This document shows positions 16,997 to 25,057 of a DNA stretch of 64,000 nt, piece after piece (position 1 is the stretch's first letter; each line of letters starts with the position of its first letter). A program made the position numbers and the translations under genes. The notes under the pieces are model-generated. The model saw only the letters and a list, made by a program, of their open reading frames with translations, was not told where the DNA came from and did not search any database. The stretch comes from CALBJU01 sp965247125. GTDB taxonomy: Bacteria > Bacteroidota > Rhodothermia > Rhodothermales > UBA10348. The stretch spans positions 558,001 through 622,000 of the forward strand of contig CBDFGO010000003.1 in the NCBI GenBank assembly GCA_965247125.1. Direction: 5' to 3'.

Positions 16997-18322
16997 ATGC
17001 TCCACAAAAACAACCATCGATTCGTCCTCATTTTTTTCTTAATCATGGCTATCTCCCGCAACACAACCGCCCAGAGTACGCTGACCGATACGGAAAAACA
17101 GCTGGTCTCGTTCGTCGAGTCTGGGGTGGAAGGTGCAATTGCACTGTTGGAACGCGTTGTAAATATCAACAGTGGTTCCATGAACTTCGACGGGGTGCTC
17201 GCCGTCAGCCAGGTCTTCGATGAGGAGTTGTCTTCGCTCGGATTTGAGACACGTTGGGAAGGCGGTGAATCGTTCGGACGTGCCGGACATTTGTTTGCAA
17301 CGCGTGGTGTACGTGGACCTCATTTTCTTATGATTGGCCATCTGGACACCGTTTTTGAGGTCGAAAGCCCGTTTCAGAAATTCGAGCGATTGGACGAAGA
17401 CACCGCCTCGGGCCCCGGAATCATAGACATGAAGGGAGGTGATGTCGTCATTGTGGAAACGCTGAGAGCGCTTCATCAAGCTGGCCTGCTGGATGAGATG
17501 ACTGTTACGGTCGCACTCGTAGGAGACGAAGAGTCAACCGGTCGCCAGCTTGATGTAGCACGCGCCTCGTTCGTCGAGGCTGCCCGCGCGGCGGACATCG
17601 CGTTGGCCTTCGAGCCCGGAGATGGTGATCCGAAAACCGCCGTTCTCGCTCGGCGCGGGTTCAGTGGATGGGAGCTGCGAGTCAAAGGAGAACGCGCTCA
17701 CTCTTCGGCTGTCTTTTCGAAAGAGACGGGATATGGTTCGATTTATGAGGCGGCTAGAATATTGACCCGGTTCCAGGAAGACCTTGCGGGTGAAGAGCTG
17801 TTGACCTTCAATCCGGGCGTCATTCTGGGCGGGACGGCCGTCGAGTACGACGCGGAGCATGACCGGGGAACAGCTTTCGGAAAAACGAATGTGATTTCGG
17901 AAACCACCCTTGTTGCTGGAGACCTGCGTGCGATTTCTCCCGAACAGAGAGACCGGGTAAAGAAACAGATGGAAGCAATTGTGAGCGATAATCTGCCTAA
18001 GACCCAGGCCACGATATCATTTCGGGACAGCTACCCACCCATGGGGATGACAGATGGCAACACGAAGCTGCTTGACCTGTTCAGCCAGGTCAGCCAGGAC
18101 GTCGGGTACGGCCGGGTATCTGCTGTGAACCCCAGCGAAGCCGGCGCGGCTGACATTTCGTTTGCTGCTCGCCATGTGGACATGGCGCTCGACGGACTCG
18201 GAATGATGGGTGAGGGTACTCACACGACGAAAGAGTGGGCCGATCTAAACACGCTGCCCATGCAGACCATTCGTACCGCCGTGCTGATGCACCGCCTTGC
18301 TCGCTCATGGGGCGAGAAGTAG
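16997..18322 (+). CDS. Exported M20-family metallopeptidase (glutamate carboxypeptidase-like)
   Basis: 441 residues from the ATG at 16997; a GTG one codon earlier is also possible. The signal peptide ends near NTTA-QS. The di-zinc ligands are in order: His and Asp of MIGHLDTV, Asp of GPGIIDMKGG, the Glu pair of GDEESTG, Glu of AFEPGD, and a C-terminal His in GEGTHTTKEW. A dimerisation lid domain (GERAHSSAVFSKETG) interrupts the catalytic domain, as in carboxypeptidase G2. It probably removes C-terminal glutamate from folate-like or peptide substrates in the periplasm. It fits the AbgT p-aminobenzoyl-glutamate-type transporter at 52249..53808, though the two are far apart. Confidence 0.9.
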   Translation: MLHKNNHRFVLIFFLIMAISRNTTAQSTLTDTEKQLVSFVESGVEGAIALLERVVNINSGSMNFDGVLAVSQVFDEELSSLGFETRWEGGESFGRAGHLFATRGVRGPHFLMIGHLDTVFEVESPFQKFERLDEDTASGPGIIDMKGGDVVIVETLRALHQAGLLDEMTVTVALVGDEESTGRQLDVARASFVEAARAADIALAFEPGDGDPKTAVLARRGFSGWELRVKGERAHSSAVFSKETGYGSIYEAARILTRFQEDLAGEELLTFNPGVILGGTAVEYDAEHDRGTAFGKTNVISETTLVAGDLRAISPEQRDRVKKQMEAIVSDNLPKTQATISFRDSYPPMGMTDGNTKLLDLFSQVSQDVGYGRVSAVNPSEAGAADISFAARHVDMALDGLGMMGEGTHTTKEWADLNTLPMQTIRTAVLMHRLARSWGEK

Positions 18323-18498
18323 GAAGCGCACCTGTCAGGCGTAGGTCATGCTGCCTGATTGGAGAGGGCGACTCGTTTTCGGGCTCTCGACCCTGTCCAG
18401 GAAGAAATGCGATACGGTGCGGCCCACAGCATGGTTGCGAAGTTCGGCGTTGATTTAGCGGTGGCGCACCGGGTAATAAATGTCGAAGTTACGGTCCT

Positions 18499-19578
18499 AT
18501 GAATACCGATCAGACGCATACCATCCCTTCGAAATCAGAGATGCTGAGGGCCTTCTCGAATCGTGATTCCGAGTATGAGGGCATCTTCTTTACGGCCGTC
18601 CTGACGACCGGAATCTTCTGTCGGCCAACGTGTAGTGCGCGAAAGCCGAAACCGGAAAATGTCACTTTTTTCCAGACAACAAAGGAAGCGCTGGATCAAG
18701 GCTTTCGGCCGTGTAAACGATGCCGGCCACTGGAATTACCCGACTCCCAGCCTGATTGGGTCTCGAAATTATTGGCCGAAGTTGACCGCGATCCTGCGCA
18801 CCGATGGAAAGATCAGGATATTCGAACGCTTGGAATTGAACCCGAACGGGCTCGTAGATGGTTCAAGGCGAACCACGGAATGACCTTTCACGCGTACAGC
18901 CGCTCACGGCGATTGGGAAAAGCATTGGGACACATGAAACAGGGACAGACCGTAACGCAATCGGCGTTCGAACATGGATATGAATCCTTGGCAGGATTCA
19001 GCGACGCTGTCAAAAAGCTGACGGGATTGAACGCATCCGCTGCGGCGGATGCTCAGATTGTGTACCTGGAGCGCTTGCAGACCCCTGTCGGACCCATGTT
19101 AGCCGGTGCGACCGATGAGGCGATTTGTCTCCTTGAGTTCATTGATCGGCCCATGCTACCGACTCAGCTCGAACGCATTCAAAAGAGATTTCAATGCGCC
19201 TTCGTGCCTGAAGCAAACCATCTCATCCAGCGACTTGGCGGCGAACTCGAGTCGTACTTCGAAGGCAGTCTGAGCCGATTTACGGTCCCTCTTGCCTTTC
19301 CCGGCACCGACTTTCAGCAACGTGTCTGGAATGCACTTCTGACAATTGAACACGGAACGACCGTTTCATACCTGGATGTTGCGCGACTGATTGGCGATCC
19401 AAAGGCGGTTCGGGCCGTTGCACGCGCAAACGGTGACAATCGCATTGCCATCATCATCCCGTGCCACAGAGTCATTGGGTCCGACGGGTCGTTGACCGGA
19501 TACGGAGGCGGCCTGTGGCGCAAGAAAAAACTGCTGGGTATCGAATCGGGAGCGGTGGAACTCGAGCTTTTCGACTGA
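18499..19578 (+). CDS. ada: Ada: methylphosphotriester sensor and O6-methylguanine methyltransferase
   Basis: 359 residues, full length for the bifunctional Ada protein. The N-terminal domain has the four zinc cysteines (C41 and C45 in FCRPTCSARKP, C72 and C75 in PCKRCRP), one of which takes methyl from phosphotriesters. An AraC-type DNA-binding region follows (about 85-175). The C-terminal methyltransferase carries acceptor Cys322 in PCHRV. Methylated Ada activates its own gene and other alkylation-repair genes. An AlkD-like glycosylase lies at 35887..36606, too distant for an operon. The 176 bases upstream contain no gene. Confidence 0.95.
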   Translation: MNTDQTHTIPSKSEMLRAFSNRDSEYEGIFFTAVLTTGIFCRPTCSARKPKPENVTFFQTTKEALDQGFRPCKRCRPLELPDSQPDWVSKLLAEVDRDPAHRWKDQDIRTLGIEPERARRWFKANHGMTFHAYSRSRRLGKALGHMKQGQTVTQSAFEHGYESLAGFSDAVKKLTGLNASAAADAQIVYLERLQTPVGPMLAGATDEAICLLEFIDRPMLPTQLERIQKRFQCAFVPEANHLIQRLGGELESYFEGSLSRFTVPLAFPGTDFQQRVWNALLTIEHGTTVSYLDVARLIGDPKAVRAVARANGDNRIAIIIPCHRVIGSDGSLTGYGGGLWRKKKLLGIESGAVELELFD

Positions 19579-19605
19579 GAAAACCGTCCCTGTTTGAAGA
19601 TCCAA

Positions 19606-20739
19606 CTACTCTTCGATCATCGAGGACAATTCAAGTGTCGGATGCTGACCCGGCGCGGTGACTACGTTCAGCACCTCGAAGGACAAGTCGATGCTCTCAA
19701 TACGCGTGAGGGTTTTTACCAGCAGAGTGGTACTGTGGTGGGGAGCAACGGTCAGGATGTCGGCGACGTTGTGAAAACGGTACGATGAGCTGTTTTTCAG
19801 CGAGTATTCGGCATCTGAGTTGTTCATCAATTCAATCCGAAGGACCGAAGTATCCCCCCCGTAGCGTGCACTCGAAACAGATATCGAGGCCTCGACCAGA
19901 GGTAAAACAAGTTCTTCGCGGCCGATCAGCGTGTTCTGGTACCAGGCTGCTGTTCGGCGGGCATTCAGAGCATCCAGGAGGCCCTGTTCTGATCGCTCTT
20001 CGGCGAAAATGATCGTGATTGGTCGATGACCACCTTCTGCAACTCGATACTGCCAGTCTACCAGGCCGTGAATATCCGATGTCCCAATGATCGCGAGATT
20101 GTAATTCAACGCTATTTCCAGGGCTTCGTCTGAGTAGGTGGCGTCATTCACCACTTCGATACCACTGACGTACCCTCTTTCAATCAATTCAATGTTGGTC
20201 TCTTCCAGGCGGGCGATGCCGTCCTTGCGCTGAGACGTCCAATTGGGGTGATCCATGAAGCTGAACGCGCCCTGCCGATGTGCCTCAGCATAGGCTTCAG
20301 TCGCGTCTTCGACGACGAGCGCATTGGCATCCTGGATGAAGATCGCGTTGCCGTGGCCGTGCGGAAGAGCTCGCGTGATCTCGGAGCCGCGGATGACAAT
20401 AAGACCACTCTCACCGGCGGAACTCAGAGCGATGTCGAACGCCCTGTTTCGATCCGGGTGGGGGATGTCGTCTTTGTGGGGTTGATATTCCAGATGCTCG
20501 GTGATCGCAATACAATCCAATCCGTCTCGCTGTGCTTCCTGAACGCGGATGTTGGGCCAGACCGAACCATCGGAGAAGACGGAGTGCATGTGCAGGTCGC
20601 ACGTGAGGCTCAAATAGTGGGCCGTATCGGGAAAATCAATGACTCGGCTGCTGGAGTGGCTATGGCCATTCTGTCCGAGGGCAGTAGGTGGGAACGAGAG
20701 TGATGCGACGAGGCCAAGGAGGCCGAGGTGACGTTTCAT
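19606..20739 (-). CDS. Exported PHP-domain phosphodiesterase (Sb-PDE family)
   Basis: 377 residues from the ATG at 20739, chosen because it opens a signal peptide (MKRHLGLLGLVASLSFPPTALG); the frame stays open 31 codons further up, reaching the pnuC stop. The catalytic part is a PHP domain: CDLHMHSVFSDG with the HxH metal pair, AITEHLEYQPH, RGSEIT, FMDHPNW and IIGTSDIHG. The remaining third is a beta-rich domain. The closest family I can name is the Sb-PDE type, secreted phosphodiesterases. The physiological substrate is unknown. Confidence 0.82.
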   Translation of the reverse strand: MKRHLGLLGLVASLSFPPTALGQNGHSHSSSRVIDFPDTAHYLSLTCDLHMHSVFSDGSVWPNIRVQEAQRDGLDCIAITEHLEYQPHKDDIPHPDRNRAFDIALSSAGESGLIVIRGSEITRALPHGHGNAIFIQDANALVVEDATEAYAEAHRQGAFSFMDHPNWTSQRKDGIARLEETNIELIERGYVSGIEVVNDATYSDEALEIALNYNLAIIGTSDIHGLVDWQYRVAEGGHRPITIIFAEERSEQGLLDALNARRTAAWYQNTLIGREELVLPLVEASISVSSARYGGDTSVLRIELMNNSDAEYSLKNSSSYRFHNVADILTVAPHHSTTLLVKTLTRIESIDLSFEVLNVVTAPGQHPTLELSSMIEE

Positions 20740-20832
20740 CTTGCGTGTTGTTGCGTTGAACTGTTGCCTGTAATGTCCTGAAAAATCTGCTGAAATGTAC
20801 GCGACCCCTCCACCGAACGGTAAAACAGACAA

Positions 20833-21402
20833 TCATCCTGCTTCGGCATCCATCATGGATTTACGCCAATCACGGTAACCGAGGATACATAGAACGAGGA
20901 AAATGAAATACTGCCCGGAAAACAGGTATAAGCCCTTGAGAGCATAGATTACGATTGCGACGACGTCGATAACGAACCAGTAGATCCAGTTTTCGAGTCG
21001 CTTTTGTGCCATAAACCACATGCCAACCAGGCTAGCAACCGTGGTGAAGGCGTCGCCGAATGGGAACGCGGCATTGGTGTTCTTACTCATGGTCCAGCCC
21101 CAGATGACCGTTCCGACTGCTGAGATTACGACCCATTTCACGTTGTGAATCCAGGACATCCTTGAGACCGGTAGAGCGACATCTTCATTCCTCTTTCCAC
21201 TCCAGTGAATCCAGCCGTAGATGTTCATGCCGAAATAGTACACATGCAGGAGCATGTCGGAGTACAGAAAAGAATCGTAAAAAACGATCGCGGCCAGGCT
21301 CACCGATATCAGTCCTGTGGGCCAGCACCAGATATTCTGTCTTGTGACGAGGTAAACACTTATCAGACCCGTGAGCGCTGCAATTGCCTGAATCAGGATC
21401 AT
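20833..21402 (-). CDS. pnuC: Nicotinamide riboside transporter PnuC
   Basis: 189 residues with about seven membrane helices. It has the PnuC signature: QNIWCWPTGLISV near the start, YYFGMNIYGWIHW with the WxxW-type element, and WIYWFVIDVVAIVIYALKGLY near the end. PnuC passes nicotinamide riboside, which is trapped by phosphorylation for NAD synthesis. Its ATG overlaps the stop of the upstream deacylase by four bases, so the two are translationally coupled. No kinase (NadR) or thiamine/NAD riboswitch is seen in this window. Confidence 0.9.
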   Translation of the reverse strand: MILIQAIAALTGLISVYLVTRQNIWCWPTGLISVSLAAIVFYDSFLYSDMLLHVYYFGMNIYGWIHWSGKRNEDVALPVSRMSWIHNVKWVVISAVGTVIWGWTMSKNTNAAFPFGDAFTTVASLVGMWFMAQKRLENWIYWFVIDVVAIVIYALKGLYLFSGQYFIFLVLCILGYRDWRKSMMDAEAG

Positions 21403-21902
21403 CTTGAGGGCACGTCAATGATGAGAGGATTATGACCGGTAACTTCGAAAAGTCTTCTGACCCCTTTTGCGGGTATGACGACGGTGCTGGTGTTGACCAA
21501 GGGGTGGCACCGAACAGATTCGGCTTCCCAGACGGCTGAATCGACGACGACTTCAACCGCATTACCCAGATCGTTGATGGCTCCCATAAGTGTGACCGAA
21601 CCTGGATCGACACCAAGGTATTTCAGGAGACGTTCGGGTGAAGCAAAACTGACTCGTCCGTGCCCTGTTATTTCTCCGAGCGCTCTGAGATCGACACTTT
21701 TGTCATGGGGGACGATGATCAACACGTGCCGGCGGCCCTTCTTGTCCCTGACAAACAGGTTTTTGGTTCTCTTTCCGTGATCGATCTTGACGAGCCTGGT
21801 GACTTCCTCGACCGTGAAAACGGCGGGATGATCAAATCGCTCGTACTCAATCTGATGTTCTTCCAGAAATGCAATGGCCGCGTTTTTACGTTGATCCGAC
21901 AT
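21399..21902 (-). CDS. ProXp/YbaK-type aminoacyl-tRNA deacylase
   Basis: 167 residues, the size of free-standing PrdX/ProXp-ala proteins that hydrolyse Ala-tRNA(Pro). Signatures are EYERFDHPAVFTVEE at the start, the lysine in HGKRTKNLFVRDKKG, and SVTLMGAINDLGNAVEVVVD followed by CHPLVNTSTVV. It is cytoplasmic and acts as a trans-editing factor for prolyl-tRNA synthetase errors. The overlap with pnuC is by four bases; the pairing has no obvious functional logic and may simply be shared expression. Confidence 0.86.
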   Translation of the reverse strand: MSDQRKNAAIAFLEEHQIEYERFDHPAVFTVEEVTRLVKIDHGKRTKNLFVRDKKGRRHVLIIVPHDKSVDLRALGEITGHGRVSFASPERLLKYLGVDPGSVTLMGAINDLGNAVEVVVDSAVWEAESVRCHPLVNTSTVVIPAKGVRRLFEVTGHNPLIIDVPSR

Positions 21903-21925
21903 AAGAACGAGGCCGATCGAGGCGC

Positions 21926-22366
21926 TTAGTTGATACTGATTTCAATGGCCGGGAAATCTTCTGGGGAATCTTCCATGGGGCCGGCGAAAATAGAAAAATA
22001 GATCCACAATATGGCCGCCAAAAAGAGACCCTGCGAAATCAGGATAATTCCGGGGCCCGAAAGCACGCCAACATTGTCATGGAGGTCGAACGTGATCGAC
22101 CGACTTTCATCCGACATCCATACAAAGACAACGAGAGTTGCGCTTGTAACCAGAGCCAAGGAGAAGAGCTGTATTCGAGCAACCCAGCGCCAGAACGTGC
22201 TCGGATCAAGAAGCGCCATACCCAAGGGCAGGAGGAGGGAGTTGTAATCAACTGCGTCAACGGAACCCGAAGACAGATCCATCCCGAATCGAAGAGTGGC
22301 AAACAGACCGAAAACAGTACAAATGATTCCAGCAACAGTGGTGTGTCGAGGGGCTATGGGATTCAT
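21926..22366 (-). CDS. Membrane protein of unknown function, four helices
   Basis: 146 residues with four hydrophobic segments (about 10-28, 42-60, 70-90 and 115-138). No motif that I recognise. It starts 19 bases downstream of a strong GC-rich hairpin that ends the previous gene, so it probably has its own promoter or is reduced by read-through termination. It lies 23 bases ahead of the deacylase gene on the same strand, so it may be the first gene of that operon. Confidence 0.6.
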   Translation of the reverse strand: MNPIAPRHTTVAGIICTVFGLFATLRFGMDLSSGSVDAVDYNSLLLPLGMALLDPSTFWRWVARIQLFSLALVTSATLVVFVWMSDESRSITFDLHDNVGVLSGPGIILISQGLFLAAILWIYFSIFAGPMEDSPEDFPAIEISIN

Positions 22367-22384
22367 GGGTTGGGGTAGTTTTGA

Positions 22385-22411
22385 AAGGCCGGGGCCGCAG
22401 GCCCCGGCCTT
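22385..22411 (-). terminator. Perfect 12-bp hairpin, likely terminator
   Basis: A 12-bp perfect stem (AAGGCCGGGGCC with its complement) around a three-base GCA loop. In leftward transcripts it is followed by a short T run and then A/C-rich sequence, so it is rho-independent-like but without a long U tract. It sits six bases after the TAA of the alternative frame at 22418..22582 and 80 bases after the lipoprotein stop at 22492. Confidence 0.65.
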
Positions 22412-22417
22412 CAGTGA

Positions 22418-22582
22418 TTAAAAAGAAAATTCTACGTCAAACGTGCAGTCACCGCGGCACCAACAGGTGACCACGTTGGTGTCATATTCAATCAATCCCC
22501 AGAGGAACGATCGATGGGCCGTCTCGGGACATGTTCCATAACCTTCGCAACGGAACCGGGAGAGATAAAGGTCCAGTCGCAT
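22418..22582 (-). CDS. 54-residue cysteine-bearing frame: small protein or shifted tail of the lipoprotein
   Basis: An ATG-initiated frame of 54 codons, overlapping the lipoprotein's last 91 bases in another frame and running 74 bases beyond its stop. The sequence has cysteines at 12, 18, 40, 42 and 46, with a protein-like end (LIEYDTNVVTCWCRGDC then TFDVEFSF). Its TAA lies six bases before the hairpin at 22385..22411, better placed than the lipoprotein's own stop. One extra G in the GGGG run at 22497..22500 would join the lipoprotein to this frame after residues DRSSG. So it may be the real C-terminus of that gene rather than a separate peptide. Confidence 0.4.
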   Translation of the reverse strand: MRLDLYLSRFRCEGYGTCPETAHRSFLWGLIEYDTNVVTCWCRGDCTFDVEFSF

Positions 22583-23004
22583 GATATTGTGATCTTGAAG
22601 CCCTTTCCCGCACGCTCGTCAGGAATACCCGCCGGAAGGCAGGATTCGGGTACAATGCCCGAGTAAACACGATCGTGGGCCACAGCGGCGAACCCGGTTC
22701 CATCATCAGAAATCAGGGTACTCGGCATGCCATCTACCAGCCCCAAAATGTTGACTGCGTCCGGATAATCAATCGACTCTACGTCTCGCAACACAACTTC
22801 GAGCAGGTAATCAATCTCGCCGTTTTCGTTTGGCCCAAGGGCCGTCATATACGTTTTCTCAACCAGATCCAGCGAACGCAGCGCATCCAGAGCTTCGTCC
22901 TCAGAGGTCATCGGGTTGGCATCGCATCCGACCAGGATCGGCGCAATGATCAGGGTATACAGCAGTGCACGTACGGCACCACTTATCAGGTGATTTTTGT
23001 TCAT
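22492..23004 (-). CDS. Lipoprotein of unknown function
   Basis: 170 residues with a lipoprotein signal (LYTLIIAPILVGC-DAN). The mature part is a small beta-rich protein with repeated Asp/Glu and Val/Leu alternation, such as VEKTYMTALGPN, VVLRDVESIDYPD and GKGFKITISCDWTF, ending with PRRPIDRSSGD. It resembles small lipoproteins of Bacteroidota that end in a conserved edge strand, but I cannot name a family. Its true C-terminus is in doubt because another frame, 22418..22582, continues to a better-placed stop and terminator. Confidence 0.65.
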   Translation of the reverse strand: MNKNHLISGAVRALLYTLIIAPILVGCDANPMTSEDEALDALRSLDLVEKTYMTALGPNENGEIDYLLEVVLRDVESIDYPDAVNILGLVDGMPSTLISDDGTGFAAVAHDRVYSGIVPESCLPAGIPDERAGKGFKITISCDWTFISPGSVAKVMEHVPRRPIDRSSGD

Positions 23005-23166
23005 TCGTTTCCTCAGCTTCGTCCAACAACACAGACAGTCGGGTGACCGTCTTTTCTTTATGGAGACGGGCGCCGAGGCGGCGCAACAACAAAACGAATG
23101 ATTTCGCCAGCTGAACGAATGTTCAGCGGGAAAAAAGGGGAGTTAGAAGTGAGAAGGACGCGGTGC

Positions 23167-24132
23167 TTACCACCCGTGCACTTCCTGATCGACAACCTGA
23201 GACGGACAACCCACGATCAGCGGATCCGGTGCGGTTACCACCTCGACGTCCTTTCCAGGGTAGTCCAGATTGTACAGAAAATGATTCATGCAGTTTGTAC
23301 GAGCGCGTTTCTTGTCATCCGATTTGATGATGGTCCAGGGCGCGTCCGCCGTATCGGTATGAAAAAACATATTCAACTTCGCTCTCGTGTAATCATCCCA
23401 CTTGTCGCGCGAGAGTCGATCTATGTCGCTCAACTTCCAGCCTTTGAGAGGATCAGTATCTCGTGACAAAATGCGGGCGGTTTGTGCTTGCCGGGTCACA
23501 GAGAACCAGTACTTGAACAGCAATGTGCCTGATCGTACTAGCATTCGCTCCAGATCGGGTGCCTGACGCAGAAATTCCTTGTATTCTTTTCCCGAACAGA
23601 ACTTCATCACCCGCTCCACACCTGCTCTGTTGTACCAGGACCGGTCAAAAAAGACAATTTCTCCGGCCGTTGGAAACTGACGGACGTACCGCTGGAAGTA
23701 CCACTGCCCGCGCTCTTCTTCGGTTGGTTTTTCGAGTGCAACCACCCGGGCCGAACGAGGATTGAGGTGTTCCATGAACCGCCTGATCGTGCCCCCTTTA
23801 CCAGCGGCATCTCTTCCTTCACAGACCACAATGATGCGCTGTCCTGACTCTTTGGCCCATCGCTGAACCTTGAGAAGCTCGATCTGAAGAAGACGTTTTC
23901 GGGCATCGTAGGCAGAACGACTGACTTTCTGCCGATATGGATAGATTCCCTCGTAAAAGAGCGCCTCGACCTCTTCCTCGGAGTATCCAAGATCTTCACG
24001 CATCAGCTCAGTCCGTTCCGCGTCAAGTTCGAGGTACGAGGAACCACGCTCACCAAGGCCAAACGCGGACATTCCCTCCTGTTCAGTTTCAACCTTCTTG
24101 AGACCCAGGACTTTTTTCTTTCTCTCGATCAT
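23167..24132 (-). CDS. ppk2: Polyphosphate kinase 2
   Basis: 321 residues, within the range for single-domain PPK2. Walker A is at residues 105-115 (EGRDAAGKGG), Walker B in EIVFFDRSWYNRAG, and the lid region in LFKYWFSVTRQAQTAR. The N-terminal extension (about 70 residues) and SDIDRLSRDKWDDYTRAK are typical of class I-type enzymes, which drive nucleoside diphosphate phosphorylation from polyphosphate. It is cytoplasmic. It stands alone; the 172 bases before it contain no gene. Confidence 0.94.
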   Translation of the reverse strand: MIERKKKVLGLKKVETEQEGMSAFGLGERGSSYLELDAERTELMREDLGYSEEEVEALFYEGIYPYRQKVSRSAYDARKRLLQIELLKVQRWAKESGQRIIVVCEGRDAAGKGGTIRRFMEHLNPRSARVVALEKPTEEERGQWYFQRYVRQFPTAGEIVFFDRSWYNRAGVERVMKFCSGKEYKEFLRQAPDLERMLVRSGTLLFKYWFSVTRQAQTARILSRDTDPLKGWKLSDIDRLSRDKWDDYTRAKLNMFFHTDTADAPWTIIKSDDKKRARTNCMNHFLYNLDYPGKDVEVVTAPDPLIVGCPSQVVDQEVHGW

Positions 24133-24304
24133 TTCAGCTTATTCAAATACGTAGAGGTGTCTGTAGTGTATATGCTCGAAAGCGAGTTCGAGTTACGAGG
24201 TTTGTGTCTTTTGCGCATCAACGACTCTAAATCCACTTCTGAATCGATTTTGCGACTGGGGGCTGAAAATACGACGCCGTGGTCAGGTAAATGACATCAT
24301 CCAT

Positions 24305-24925
24305 TTATTTCCACTTGTCCATGTACTTCCAGTTTCGCGGCTTTCCTTCCGCCATCCACTCGATCGCCTGTCGCATCCTGCTCTCTCGGGTAGCTTCCCG
24401 CTTGGCTCCGGTAACCCACTCCAGGTACTCTCGCTTGTCTGATGGGCTGAAGTTGTGAAACGTGGTAAACGCAGGTTGATTTTCTGCCATGGCATCCAGA
24501 AACCAGGACGGCATCTCGATCTCAGTCATTTTCTTTTTTGGTCTCGCAGGCGGCTTGACACCGCGTTCATTGAGGTCGATTGCTTCTAGAATCAGTGCCT
24601 TCAGTTCGGCTTCATCAGGAAAATCCTCCATTGAAGAAATGTTCAGAGCACCCATCTGGGTTTTATCTCCAATGGGGGAAAGGGAGGATGGAAAGCCGCT
24701 TAACAGGGCCCCCTTCCAGAAGATGAATCGAACGTGATTCTTGTATCCGGCCATCTGCGCTACAATTCCTTTGTATTCGAAGTGAGGGCAACTCCACTTG
24801 ATCGTCTCCTCAATGTCCGGAAAAGCTTCGTGAAACAACTCGCGAATCCGGAGCAGTATGGGCTTGGCGAACTCCTGGACTCCGTCGATATAGGCGTCCA
24901 CGTCTCGTGAATAGGATTCAGACAT
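24305..24925 (-). CDS. DUF1801 / YdeI-type protein
   Basis: 206 residues with two parts. Residues 1-110 match DUF1801 (EETIKWSCPHFEYKG, VRFIFWKGALL), a small alpha+beta fold. Residues 130-206 match the YdeI/OmpD-associated C-terminal domain (FHNFSPSDKREYLEWVTGAKREATRESR). The combination is known as a family of cytoplasmic proteins of unknown function, once linked to antimicrobial-peptide resistance in Bacillus. It is preceded by a 132-base gap and divergent from the haloperoxidase-like gene. Confidence 0.8.
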   Translation of the reverse strand: MSESYSRDVDAYIDGVQEFAKPILLRIRELFHEAFPDIEETIKWSCPHFEYKGIVAQMAGYKNHVRFIFWKGALLSGFPSSLSPIGDKTQMGALNISSMEDFPDEAELKALILEAIDLNERGVKPPARPKKKMTEIEMPSWFLDAMAENQPAFTTFHNFSPSDKREYLEWVTGAKREATRESRMRQAIEWMAEGKPRNWKYMDKWK

Positions 24926-25057
24926 AGTTGTTAATCACCCCGATCAGTGAAGAGCCAGTGCATGCGCCGAAAGGCAATATTGATGGGTCTTTACCTCGAT
25001 AACAAAGTAACGATGCCGGTATATTAACGGCGTTATTTTGTTCACATCAAGGCGCAC

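Noticed and set aside
22488..22706. 72-residue open frame in the third frame over the lipoprotein end
   Set aside because: Its composition (Arg/Pro-rich, no domain) is that of a shadow of the lipoprotein gene; it does not extend to the hairpin.
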